DNA of 18,361 bases from CAYFYJ01 sp964347415 (GCA_964347415.1 CAYFYJ010000005.1:1-18361), one strand, 5' to 3'; positions 8,040 through 16,191 are shown, numbered from the stretch's first letter. The notes: generated by a model not told the origin, from the letters alone. Numbers and translations are program-made.

Positions 8040-9077
8040 TTGCCTAAAAAACTCGATGATTTACCAGAAGAATTAGAAAAAATTAAAGATAAGGTTAAAT
8101 TAGTCGGTTTAGAAATCGATAAAAAATCCGCTGATTTGGAGATAAAGATAGGCAAAGTAGATGAAAGGTTCAAGGAAGTGGCCTATGGTTTTCCTAAATT
8201 GAGGGACAGGGCTGACGAAATAGAGAATTTATTGCACGTAATAAACTTAGGTCTGGTCGACTTTAAAGGAAATTTTGCTGACATAGATTCTCGCATGTCA
8301 AAATTGGAGGAAATGCCAGGAGGTATAGAAAGAAGAATAGTTGATCTTGATGCTAAACTCAAAAAACTCGATGAGGATGTAAAGAAAATCTATCTTAGGT
8401 TGGATGAAATCGGGATGATAAAACAAGACGTGACTAATGCTCTGGAAGGAAAAATAAACTCGAATTCAGAGAACATGAGGAAAGAAACCGCCGATAACAA
8501 AGCTGAGATAGAACATTTAAAGAAGAACTTGGATGCTCTTAATTTCGCGATAAAGTCGTTCGAAAGGACTGTTGAATTAACGAACCTTGATGACATAATA
8601 AAACGTTTCGATAGTATTGACAGAAGGATTCTGACCATACAAACAGAGTTGGACAGCATGAGGAGTTCTGGTAGAGACTCCTCTGAAATAGGAAGGGACG
8701 TGGAAGTTCTTAAGAAGAGGTTCAAGCAAATGATTCCTACTATCATGGATGCCTTGAATAGAATCAACCGGTTTGAAGTTAAAGTCGACAGCAAACTGGC
8801 ACGAGTCGAAGGTTTGGAAAAGAGCGTCATGGAATTAAACACTGACCGAAGTAACACGGCTGCAGAACGAATAGAGGAAATGAATGAAATCAAGAAATCA
8901 ATGGAAGATTTATATGGAGAGATGAAAAGAATATATGATAGTAGTGACGTAAAACGGGATCGATTAGAGAAGACCATGCAGGAATTGGAAGAATTGGACA
9001 AATTCAAGAGTGATCTGGAGGAAGTCAGAAAGGCTGTCATCGAGAATAGGTCTAAGATAAAAAGTTTGAAGAGGTGA
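8040..9077 (+). CDS. Cytoplasmic coiled-coil protein, first of a pair
   Basis: 345 aa from TTG 8040; the open frame also offers GTG 8028 (349 aa). I favour 8040 because the TATA-like sequence at 8011-8020 would put the transcription start near 8040, downstream of the GTG, and GGTGA lies at 8031-8035. The product has no signal peptide, membrane segment or cysteine-rich region. It is almost entirely charged heptad repeats with short breaks, reminiscent of SMC-like or tropomyosin-like rods, but no ATPase motifs are present. It ends in a Lys/Arg-rich stretch and its stop overlaps the GTG start of the next coiled-coil gene by four bases, so the two products are probably made together and may form a hetero-coil. 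Function not recognised; a structural, cytoskeletal or chromosome-organising role is only a guess. Confidence 0.8.
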   Translation: MPKKLDDLPEELEKIKDKVKLVGLEIDKKSADLEIKIGKVDERFKEVAYGFPKLRDRADEIENLLHVINLGLVDFKGNFADIDSRMSKLEEMPGGIERRIVDLDAKLKKLDEDVKKIYLRLDEIGMIKQDVTNALEGKINSNSENMRKETADNKAEIEHLKKNLDALNFAIKSFERTVELTNLDDIIKRFDSIDRRILTIQTELDSMRSSGRDSSEIGRDVEVLKKRFKQMIPTIMDALNRINRFEVKVDSKLARVEGLEKSVMELNTDRSNTAAERIEEMNEIKKSMEDLYGEMKRIYDSSDVKRDRLEKTMQELEELDKFKSDLEEVRKAVIENRSKIKSLKR

Positions 9078-10018
9078 AAAAAATCGCGAAGAAAAGTGTG
9101 AAGAAAATTAAACTTGCTAAAAAGAAGAAGGTGAAGAAGAAGAGGAAAAAAGTCAATGTTAAAGTTTCTCCAAAGCAAATAAAAAGAATTCTGAAGAAGT
9201 TGAAGAGATTGGAAACCAAATTCGGTGAATCCTCACAAAGGATGAAAAAAATTGGTGGTGATGTTAGAGGTTTGATTTCTAAAACAAATCAGATGAAGTT
9301 CCTTCACCGTGATATCGATAATGCCTGGGATTACTCTCATGACCTGGGCCAAAAATTGAACGAGATTAAGAGTAGGATGAATAATCTAGCTAGAAAAGAC
9401 ACTCAACTGCTACAGACATGGGAAGATGAAGTCAAGATAACCCATAACAGGTTGAACAAGTTTGAAGAAGATCTGAAGAGTGTCAGAAGGTTACCAAATT
9501 TCTACAAGAATGTGAACGAGAAAGTATCTGAGTTAGAGAAACAGTACAACCACATAGCCAGCGATGCCATGACCAAAATAGAGGAATTGGAGAAGACCAT
9601 ACATCCAGAAGAAGAAAAAATGCATAAGATCGTTGACTTGGATATTGTGAAAGATCAGGTCGAGGGTATAAGGAAGTCTATGCTGACCTTCAACAAACTA
9701 TGGGCCGATTACAAGAAGACAGTCGATGAGAGAGTGGGATTAAGACCTACTCAAGTTTCGGCTTTAGCCACTGAAGGTGTTACACCAAAACTAGAAGATG
9801 AAGTCAAATCATTGAGAGACATAGTGAATAAAATGTCGTTGGAGAATGAACAAATCAAGAAGATGGCGAGGGATATACGAGTGACACAGATAGGAATCCC
9901 TGGAACAGAAGTGACATCGGACTTGACATCGAGGATAAACACAATCGAGAAAAAGATAACAGAAGTTGAACAGGAATTGAGCAAGTTTGCTAGTAGTAAA
10001 CCCATAGTAATGGAGTAA
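9074..10018 (+). CDS. Coiled-coil protein with extremely basic N-terminal tail, second of a pair
   Basis: 314 aa from GTG 9074, in a GTGA overlap with the preceding gene. The first 30 residues contain 18 Lys or Arg, with runs such as AKKKKVKKKRKK, then a coiled-coil body from about 32 to 310 with a less regular stretch around 225-240. There is no membrane helix or enzyme motif. The basic tail would suit binding to DNA, RNA or the acidic inner membrane face. Placement between a long coiled-coil partner and topA makes a nucleoid-related role possible, but nothing in the sequence proves it. Function not recognised. Confidence 0.8.
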   Translation: MKKIAKKSVKKIKLAKKKKVKKKRKKVNVKVSPKQIKRILKKLKRLETKFGESSQRMKKIGGDVRGLISKTNQMKFLHRDIDNAWDYSHDLGQKLNEIKSRMNNLARKDTQLLQTWEDEVKITHNRLNKFEEDLKSVRRLPNFYKNVNEKVSELEKQYNHIASDAMTKIEELEKTIHPEEEKMHKIVDLDIVKDQVEGIRKSMLTFNKLWADYKKTVDERVGLRPTQVSALATEGVTPKLEDEVKSLRDIVNKMSLENEQIKKMARDIRVTQIGIPGTEVTSDLTSRINTIEKKITEVEQELSKFASSKPIVME

Positions 10019-10020
10019 CA

Positions 10021-10027
10021 TTTATAA
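10021..10027 (+). promoter_or_regulatory. topA TATA box, leaderless
   Basis: TTTATAA centred 28 bases before ATG 10052, the standard archaeal distance from TATA to transcription start, so the mRNA probably begins at or next to the start codon. The T-rich sequence after it (TCTCTTTTTGG, TTTTCTTTT) could also terminate the coiled-coil transcript. Confidence 0.6.
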
Positions 10028-10051
10028 GTCTCTTTTTGGTAGTTTTCTTTT

Positions 10052-12106
10052 ATGGCAAATTACAAACTGATAATATCAGAAAAACCACAAGCAGCCTTGA
10101 GAATCGCAACAGCTTTGGCTGAAGGAAGGGTAAAAAAGATTTCTAAGAGAGGGGCTTACTGGTTAGAGTTTACTCGAGACAAAAAGAGAATAATAGTAGT
10201 CCCTGCTGTCGGCCACCTGTTCGTCCTCAATACTATAAGGGGGGAAGGATGGAATTATCCTGAGTTTGACACAGAATGGGTTCCGACATTCAGTAGAAAG
10301 GGGTCAGAGTTCACGAAAAAATATTACGAGAACATAAGATATCTTGTTAAAAATGCTGATGATTTTGTCGTTGCCACTGATTATGATACAGAAGGAGAAG
10401 TGATAGGTTATAACATCTTGCGTTTTCTATGCAAACAAGAAGATGCTAGGAGAATGAAGTTCTCGACCTTAGTTAAAGACGACTTGATTGAAGCGTATGA
10501 GAACGTTAATGAACATATAGACCGTGGTCAGGCTGAAGCTGGGTTGACTAGACATTACCTAGATTTCCATTGGGGCATAAACACGACTAGAGCTTTAACC
10601 CTAGCGATGAAAGAGTCTATGAAAGGTGCTTTCATCGTTGTTTCGAGTGGGAGAGTTCAATCGCCAACACTCAAGATATTGGCGGACAAAGAGATCGAGA
10701 TTAAAAAATTTGTTCCTGTGCCTTACTGGCAGTTAGTACTAGAATGGTTACACGATAGAAAAGTCATTGAAGCTTTCCATGAACAAGACAAAATATGGAA
10801 GAAAGATGAAGCACTAGGAATACTGGAAGAATGTAAGAATAAGGACGCTAAAGTCAAGGACTTAGAAAAGAAAAAACATAAGGTTGTACCACCTTTACCT
10901 TTTGATACTACTACATTACAGACAGAGGCTTACAGGTGTTTTGGGTTTTCTCCTAAACAGACGATGAGCGTGGCCGAAGCTCTCTACAACCATGCTTTAA
11001 TATCGTATCCGCGTACGGCCTCTCAGAAACTACCGGAAAAGATTGGTTTTAAGAAGATTTTAAATGGGTTATCAAAGATAAAAGACTTCAAGGAAATCTG
11101 TCAAGAACTCTTGTCCAAGCCGTTAAAACCAAGAGAAGGTAAGAAAACAGACCCTGCACATGTTGCTATCTATCCTACTGGTGAAACGCCTAAAGGCCTG
11201 ACGAATCAACAGAGAAATCTGTATAGACTGATAGTTAGGCGTTTCTTCTCAGTGTTTGGTAAACCTGCTATCAGAGAATCAACCAAAGTCACTTTGATTA
11301 TCAACAAACATAACTTCATTACGCACGGTACCAAGACACTCAACCCAGGCTGGATGAGATACTATGATGAATTCGTTAGACTGGAAGAGGAACATTTACC
11401 AGATTTGAAGAAAGGTCAGGCCGTGAAAGTAAAGGACTTGAAGATGGAGGAGAAAGAAACACAACCACCTAAGAGATATTCTCAAGCCTCAATCATAAGA
11501 GAGATGGAGAAGCATGGGTTGGGAACAAGGGCTACAAGGGCTGGGATCTTATATACGTTGTACAATCGTGGTTATGTTGAAGGTAGGAGTATTGAAGTCA
11601 CAGATTTCGGTCAAAAAGTAATACAAGTTCTGGATGAACATTGTCCAAGAATTGTCAGCGTAGAACTGACCAGAAAATTCGAAAGAGAGATGGAACTGGT
11701 TGAAGAAGGAAAGAAGGGGAGAGATGAAATCATTGAAGCGTCTAAAACAGTTCTGGTCGAAATCCTGGAAGACTTTAAGAAGAACCAGGATAAGATCGGG
11801 AAATCCCTGTCAAAGGCGTACATTTCGTTCAAGAGAGAACAGAAGTTCATAGGCAAATGTCCTGAATGTGGCGGTGATTTGAGGATAATTAGGTCCAGGA
11901 GAACAGGAAAACGATTCGTCGGTTGTTCTAATTACGAGAAGGGTTGTAGGTTTTCCACTCCTCTACCGCAGAGTGGTTCTATAAAAGGCCTGAACAAGGC
12001 CTGTGACATATGCGGTTTCCCTCTGATTGCAGTCAGGTTCAGGAGGAAATGGTTCACTTCCTGCACTAACATGAAATGTGCTTCGAAAGAGAATCAGAAG
12101 AAGTGA
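10052..12106 (+). CDS. topA: DNA topoisomerase I (type IA)
   Basis: 684 aa from ATG 10052. It relaxes negatively supercoiled DNA by single-strand cleavage and passage. The Toprim domain has Glu10 in SEKPQAA and the metal triad DYDTE at 110-114. The catalytic tyrosine is Tyr319 in LISYPRTAS, with GLGTRATRAG near residue 490 matching the conserved downstream motif of the family. Two C-terminal four-Cys zinc fingers are visible: Cys603, 606, 625, 632 and Cys651, 654, 671, 676. There is no helicase domain, so it is not reverse gyrase. A TATA box at 10021-10027 centred 28 bases before the ATG indicates a leaderless transcript. The gene ends exactly where the convergent operon ends (TGA at 12104-12106, opposite stop at 12107). 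Confidence 0.97.
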   Translation: MANYKLIISEKPQAALRIATALAEGRVKKISKRGAYWLEFTRDKKRIIVVPAVGHLFVLNTIRGEGWNYPEFDTEWVPTFSRKGSEFTKKYYENIRYLVKNADDFVVATDYDTEGEVIGYNILRFLCKQEDARRMKFSTLVKDDLIEAYENVNEHIDRGQAEAGLTRHYLDFHWGINTTRALTLAMKESMKGAFIVVSSGRVQSPTLKILADKEIEIKKFVPVPYWQLVLEWLHDRKVIEAFHEQDKIWKKDEALGILEECKNKDAKVKDLEKKKHKVVPPLPFDTTTLQTEAYRCFGFSPKQTMSVAEALYNHALISYPRTASQKLPEKIGFKKILNGLSKIKDFKEICQELLSKPLKPREGKKTDPAHVAIYPTGETPKGLTNQQRNLYRLIVRRFFSVFGKPAIRESTKVTLIINKHNFITHGTKTLNPGWMRYYDEFVRLEEEHLPDLKKGQAVKVKDLKMEEKETQPPKRYSQASIIREMEKHGLGTRATRAGILYTLYNRGYVEGRSIEVTDFGQKVIQVLDEHCPRIVSVELTRKFEREMELVEEGKKGRDEIIEASKTVLVEILEDFKKNQDKIGKSLSKAYISFKREQKFIGKCPECGGDLRIIRSRRTGKRFVGCSNYEKGCRFSTPLPQSGSIKGLNKACDICGFPLIAVRFRRKWFTSCTNMKCASKENQKK

Positions 12107-12646
12107 CTATTGGGTTAGACAGGTTGCTAGATCGTTCTCACAAGTGTCTAAAGCATCTTCACAACTATCTCTTTGGTCTCTTAATTGATCGATGTCGTTC
12201 TCTAAACCATTTATCTCTTTCTGACAAGCATCGTATTGTGATTCTTTAGCATTCAAGTTCTTGTAACAGGAACTGAGTTCATCCTCACAAGAATTTAAAG
12301 ACGAACTGATCCTCTTCTTTTCATTTTGACATATTTCTAAAGAGGTAATCCCAACTTCTAATTCCTCATCACAAGAGTTCAAATTTGATGCTTGTTCCTG
12401 TATTTCAGTTCTACATTCACCCAAATGATCTTGCAGTGAACTCATGTTTTCTTCCAGGACCTTGGCATAGTTACCGGTTGTGAAATTCAAGTAACACAAA
12501 ATAAAAATAGCGACAACGAATGCTAAAAAAACTAACAACGACTTGCTGATATTTGGCCATTTTATGCTCGGTCCGTGTATCTTCTGCGGTCTGTATTTTT
12601 TGGAATAATTAGTTTTCCACTTATACTTATCTTTTTTCCACACCAT
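12107..12646 (-). CDS. Membrane-anchored coiled coil with a heptad cysteine ladder
   Basis: 179 aa from ATG 12646, with GGGTG a few bases upstream. A basic cytoplasmic segment (1-35) precedes one membrane helix (36-55); by the positive-inside rule the remaining 120 residues face outside. That part is a continuous coiled coil in which Cys78, 92, 106, 120, 127, 141, 162, 169 and 176 are all separated by multiples of seven. Leu, Ile or Tyr lies three residues before most of them, which puts the cysteines in heptad position d and the aliphatics in a. A parallel homodimer would align them for a ladder of inter-chain disulfides, giving an oxidised rigid rod or stalk. It is the last gene of the minus-strand operon, 17 bases after the winged-helix gene. 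I know no named family; the disulfide model is inference from spacing. Confidence 0.85.
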   Translation of the reverse strand: MVWKKDKYKWKTNYSKKYRPQKIHGPSIKWPNISKSLLVFLAFVVAIFILCYLNFTTGNYAKVLEENMSSLQDHLGECRTEIQEQASNLNSCDEELEVGITSLEICQNEKKRISSSLNSCEDELSSCYKNLNAKESQYDACQKEINGLENDIDQLRDQRDSCEDALDTCENDLATCLTQ

Positions 12647-12663
12647 CTCTACACCCTTTGAGT

Positions 12664-13011
12664 CTATTTAGTTCTTTTTCCCATCTTAAAAGACAGTTTT
12701 ACTTCAGGAATAGTTGGTGGTGTGTTGATTATATCAACAGTATTTTCAACAGCTCTTAAACCCTTCAAAGTAAGCACATAGGAACTGCTCTTCTTCGTTA
12801 TGAACCCTCCATCCAAGAGTTGTTTTAAATGTTTGTAAACTTCACTGCTGCCTATCGGAATGCCCATCCTATCAAAGTATTTTATTATGACAGTATAACC
12901 CATTGGTTCATTCTTCAGAATGAATAGTAAAAGTAGTCGCTTCCCAGAAGCAAAAGTTTGACTTACATCGAAAATGTCTTGGATAGTTTCTGATTTCATA
13001 TTAATTACCAT
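12664..13011 (-). CDS. Winged-helix DNA-binding protein
   Basis: 115 aa from ATG 13011 (an in-frame ATG at 12999 is an alternative). Residues about 10-95 fit a winged helix-turn-helix: helices around FASGKRLLLLFIL and YTVIIKYFDRM, a probable recognition helix in SSEVYKHLKQLLDGGFI, and a wing-like hairpin KKSSSYVLTLKGL. It resembles ArsR/PadR-like archaeal regulators. No metal-binding cysteines or added ligand domain are present; a basic tail, KMGKRTK, ends it. It overlaps the upstream surface-protein gene by seven bases and lies in an operon otherwise encoding cell-surface proteins, so it may autoregulate that operon; the target is not shown by the sequence. Confidence 0.8.
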   Translation of the reverse strand: MVINMKSETIQDIFDVSQTFASGKRLLLLFILKNEPMGYTVIIKYFDRMGIPIGSSEVYKHLKQLLDGGFITKKSSSYVLTLKGLRAVENTVDIINTPPTIPEVKLSFKMGKRTK

Positions 13012-15503
13012 TTAGTGAGTAAACTTTTTAAGCCTTGAATAGATAGGTATTTAAACTTTAACATGAATTTTGTCCAACCCCTGCCAAAAATATATTTCCC
13101 TTTGCCTTTTGGTATTATAGAATAGAAGATTCCGACTATTATGATGATTATTATTGTTGTTAGCAACGGGTTTGATTGTACGAAAAGATAAAGACCTGTT
13201 AATGGTGATGGCTCTGGTTCTTCTTCTGGTATGGTTGTTGTTGGAACTGTTGTCGTTAAAACAGGTAGCTTCTCCAACAGTATCAAACTGAATGATTCTG
13301 TAAATGTTTTTTCTTCAACTTTTGAGTCAGCAATGGCTTTTAAAGTAATGTCATAGGTGTAGATATCTGCATCCTTAGGTATGTTAAACTCGATTTTAAT
13401 ATCTTTAGACTCGTTCTCTACTACTTGCCAGTTCAACTCTGGAGAAGTCGTATACCACTCAGGATTTAATCCTTCTGCATCAAGACTGAGTTTAAAATCA
13501 TAAAGGTTGTAGTTGAGATTGTTAACGAATTTTCCTTCGACTGTTACATTATCATCGATGAATGCTTCTACTTTTTCTGGAAATCCTACGAATTCTGCTG
13601 TTCCCATTGGTTCCCAAGGATGGATTACTTTTGTATGAGATGCAATTTCAGATCCTTGTTCTTGAGTTGGTCCTACAGATACGTCAATCGCATCATTGTT
13701 ATTGTTTTCGTTCGATTCCATTATTACATCAGTCGAATCAGCTATTATCTCAATCACATGCATGCCAGCCGGAGCATCGTCCCAGTTGAATTTCAAATCG
13801 GTCGAGCTACTGCCCCTCAAAGAAATACTCTTATTAACTTGAGTGGTACCATCGAGTTTAAACTCGACTATGAAGTTATCTGCATCATAATTCCCGTCAT
13901 TCCTAATAGTTGCTGTTATCTCTACGTCCTGTCCTGGAGTCGGTGAACTTGGGTTTAAGAGAGGTTTTTCAACGATGATATCTGGAGAGTCATGAATATC
14001 GCCCTCATTGAAGATTTTTTCGAACTCGCCATCGCCATCAACATCGATTAAATATTCAATGTCCTCGTCATTATCCACATCTTCTGAGATTATATCAGTT
14101 ACAATACCATCGTCAGGATCCCAGTAAATTTGTGGTTCATCAACACCTATAATAAAATCATTCTTACCATCATCATCACCGTCAATCATCTGTAAGAGTT
14201 TAGTGGAATGATCTTGATCATTATAGTCATCATAAGAGCCGTCTAAATCTACATCTAAAGCCGCTTCTAGTTTAGAATCAGAATCGACATCGATTTTGAT
14301 TACAAAGGCCTTATAAAATGAGTTGTAAATGATATCAGGCTCGCCATCACCGTCAGTATCGATGTAATAATCATAACCTACCCTATTTATATCCGTCAGG
14401 ATACCATCGTCAGGGTCCCAGTATTTTTCATACCTGCCGTTTTTATTAGTGTCGATTAGCCAATCTGTCATGCCATCAAAATCACCGTCTATGGAGATTC
14501 CTCGACTATTAGAATTCGAGTCATAGTAAACTTCGAAACCATCATCTGTGATGTTGTTATCATTAATAGCTGTTTCATCCACCCCATCATCATCGACATC
14601 CAGAAAGATTTGATAAGGTAATATTCCGCACGCATCTCCTATGCCATCTTCATCTATGTCTGATTGGTCTGGGTTATAGGCAAGAGGACAGTTGTCACAT
14701 ACATCTCCTGTATTATCGCCATCTATATCTCTCTGGGATGGATTAAAGACCAAAGGACAATTGTCCCTATAATCGTAGACGCCATCACCATCCAAATCAG
14801 ATAAAGTCCAATTAACCGAATTTTTGAACAATTCTATTGATTCATCCGTCCAAAATAAAGGATTGGTTATACCGAAAAAGACTATTCTTGCTTTATTTGT
14901 TTGATCATTGTAGAGTTGAGACCCAGCTTCTGCGACAGCTATCACAGGGTTATCAAGATTAGTTACCGTAGACGCTATAGGAGTTAGCCTATATTTTCCC
15001 TCGACTAAATCAACCATAGTTTCTCTGGTCAAAAAAAGTGTTTCAACAATCTGCCCAACCTCATAGCCTTCTGTTATGGCAGTTGAATCATCGATTATCT
15101 CGATTTTTTGAATTCCAGAAGAGTATAGCGTGCTAGTACCACCTGGCAGTATCCAACTCCAATCATCGAGATAAGAAAAATCTACTGCTACAGTAGGATA
15201 ATCGTTGACAGGTAAATCAGCAACAAAGCTGTCTAGATGTTCGTAAGAGTATACGTCACCAGGCCTGCCAGCGACAACTATCAAATCGAACTGGGAATAA
15301 TCGACCACAATATCTTTGTCTACCAGAGTAACATCAAGATCCATTTCTGTCAGAATTTTATTAATATTTTTTTCATGTTTGATTGATAATGCGGATGAGT
15401 CCTTTACTATGAGAGCAACTTTTGTAGCTTGAACTGACGAAAGAACTAAAGAAGCAATGAAAAAAATCATCAAAAAATAGATTAACATCTTAACTTTGAT
15501 CAT
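13005..15503 (-). CDS. Large membrane-anchored surface protein: GATase-like domain, Asp-rich Ca-binding repeats, CARDB, NEW3-like domain
   Basis: 832 aa from ATG 15503; a TTG at 15506 precedes it, but the ATG sits better relative to GGGAG upstream and overlaps the preceding stop as TGATG. Numbering from that TTG, the signal peptide is 1-27 and a flavodoxin/GATase-like alpha/beta domain spans about 28-235 (strands KVALIVKD, FDLIVVAGRPG, RIVFFGIT). Asp-rich thrombospondin-type-3-like repeats at 237-293 contain two DNCPL segments. Further DxDxDG-type repeats run to about 500, including two copies of YWDPDDGI 99 residues apart (362 and 461). A CARDB domain covers about 508-612, a NEW3-like beta domain 638-745, a Thr/Pro/Glu linker 750-768, a membrane helix 779-799, and a basic tail 800-833. 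Calcium binding is family knowledge; adhesion or envelope structure is inference. Confidence 0.88.
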   Translation of the reverse strand: MIKVKMLIYFLMIFFIASLVLSSVQATKVALIVKDSSALSIKHEKNINKILTEMDLDVTLVDKDIVVDYSQFDLIVVAGRPGDVYSYEHLDSFVADLPVNDYPTVAVDFSYLDDWSWILPGGTSTLYSSGIQKIEIIDDSTAITEGYEVGQIVETLFLTRETMVDLVEGKYRLTPIASTVTNLDNPVIAVAEAGSQLYNDQTNKARIVFFGITNPLFWTDESIELFKNSVNWTLSDLDGDGVYDYRDNCPLVFNPSQRDIDGDNTGDVCDNCPLAYNPDQSDIDEDGIGDACGILPYQIFLDVDDDGVDETAINDNNITDDGFEVYYDSNSNSRGISIDGDFDGMTDWLIDTNKNGRYEKYWDPDDGILTDINRVGYDYYIDTDGDGEPDIIYNSFYKAFVIKIDVDSDSKLEAALDVDLDGSYDDYNDQDHSTKLLQMIDGDDDGKNDFIIGVDEPQIYWDPDDGIVTDIISEDVDNDEDIEYLIDVDGDGEFEKIFNEGDIHDSPDIIVEKPLLNPSSPTPGQDVEITATIRNDGNYDADNFIVEFKLDGTTQVNKSISLRGSSSTDLKFNWDDAPAGMHVIEIIADSTDVIMESNENNNNDAIDVSVGPTQEQGSEIASHTKVIHPWEPMGTAEFVGFPEKVEAFIDDNVTVEGKFVNNLNYNLYDFKLSLDAEGLNPEWYTTSPELNWQVVENESKDIKIEFNIPKDADIYTYDITLKAIADSKVEEKTFTESFSLILLEKLPVLTTTVPTTTIPEEEPEPSPLTGLYLFVQSNPLLTTIIIIIIVGIFYSIIPKGKGKYIFGRGWTKFMLKFKYLSIQGLKSLLTKW
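13228..13258 (-). repeat. 31-base dispersed repeat, copy A (Thr/Val/Pro linker)
   Basis: Matches 17800-17830 at 28 of 31 positions. It encodes the TTTVPTTT linker of the large Ca-repeat surface protein. Together with the shared NEW3-like domain it suggests common origin or recombination between the two surface-protein genes. Confidence 0.55.
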
Positions 15504-15994
15504 CAAACTCTCCCTCTTTTAATCAATACAACAGATGCGATAATCGCCAAAATTAAGATTACGAGTAAGATTGGGATTGTAGGAATATCCATGCCCGGAT
15601 TTGGGTTCTTTGTTGCCATAACGGTTATTTCAGCCGGTACAACAACAGGTTCAATTTCACCAGTAGTATAAGCCACTAATATTTGGCCCGAATAGGTTCC
15701 AGGGTCTTTGACTTTCGTAACAAAATCTATGGTTTTTGTCTCGTCCGGTAATATATCAAAATTGGGATTCTTAATCGTTATGATTTCAGAAAGATCGCCG
15801 TTCATAGTGGCTCCTATTCCTATAGTTATGTTGTTCCTGTTCTCGATGATCAACGAATTTTCCACTGTATCAGAAGTGTTGAGACGAATGATCATCTTCG
15901 GTGGTCTCAGATACACTATCAAAGCGTTAGATGCATTGAATAAAAATAATGAAATCGTTACCAAGATTAAGAATGCAATCATTTTTTGATACAT
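15503..15994 (-). CDS. Small Ig-like surface protein with C-terminal membrane anchor or sorting signal
   Basis: 163 aa from ATG 15994. Upstream in-frame starts are ATG 16009 and GTG 16033. I prefer 15994 because it yields a clean signal peptide (MYQKMIAF to about NASNA, 24 residues) without the acidic residues of the longer forms, and AGTGATG lies six bases before it. The GTG is also upstream of the transcription start implied by the TATA-like sequence at 16048-16057. The mature part is one Ig-like beta domain of about 100 residues (with ILPDETKTIDF and DPGTYSGQI), resembling COG1470-type membrane-protein modules. It ends NPGMDIPTIP, about 20 hydrophobic residues, then KRGRV. That short basic end fits either a simple anchor or an archaeosortase substrate. 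It is the first gene of the four-gene operon. Confidence 0.82.
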   Translation of the reverse strand: MYQKMIAFLILVTISLFLFNASNALIVYLRPPKMIIRLNTSDTVENSLIIENRNNITIGIGATMNGDLSEIITIKNPNFDILPDETKTIDFVTKVKDPGTYSGQILVAYTTGEIEPVVVPAEITVMATKNPNPGMDIPTIPILLVILILAIIASVVLIKRGRV

Positions 15995-16047
15995 GTTTTC
16001 ATCACTCATTCGGAGTATAAAATCTATTATCACTATGTAGGAATAAA

Positions 16048-16057
16048 GATTTAAATC
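16048..16057 (-). promoter_or_regulatory. TATA-like box of the four-gene surface operon
   Basis: GATTTAAATC on the minus strand implies a transcription start near 16025, giving a short leader before ATG 16009 or 15994. It lies in the longest non-coding stretch of the window, shared with the divergent Thr/Ser-tract gene. Confidence 0.45.
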
Positions 16058-16164
16058 GTATTTTTCTAAAAAAAATAAACGAATTTACTATAACATTAAA
16101 ATAAATTTTCTACATGAAAGTAAAGTCTAAGATTACTTTTTGGTTGTAATATTTTTAATATCGG

Positions 16165-16172
16165 ATATAAAT
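16165..16172 (+). promoter_or_regulatory. TATA box of the Thr/Ser-tract protein gene, leaderless
   Basis: ATATAAAT centred about 28 bases before ATG 16197. The spacing is the same as at topA, which supports the chosen start and a leaderless mRNA. Confidence 0.55.
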
Positions 16173-16180
16173 TTTTTGAT

Positions 16181-16191
16181 AATCAAATAAT
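16181..16191 (+). promoter_or_regulatory. Start-proximal element, short form (Thr/Ser-tract protein gene)
   Basis: AATCAAATAAT, identical to the downstream 11 bases of copy 1, ends five bases before ATG 16197. It lacks the TCTTCAAGT half seen at the other two genes. AT-rich sequence makes chance matches possible, but position and gene class agree. Confidence 0.4.

Noticed and set aside
8390..9178. 262-codon open frame on the minus strand
   Set aside because: It lies opposite the coiled-coil gene, is full of Ser/Leu/Phe as expected from the complement of Lys/Glu/Asp codons, and crosses the overlap of two convincing plus-strand genes. It is a shadow frame.
16114..16149. Eleven-codon mini-ORF before the Thr/Ser-tract gene
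   Set aside because: No promoter at the right distance and no ribosome-binding site; the leaderless promoter for the main gene lies downstream of it.
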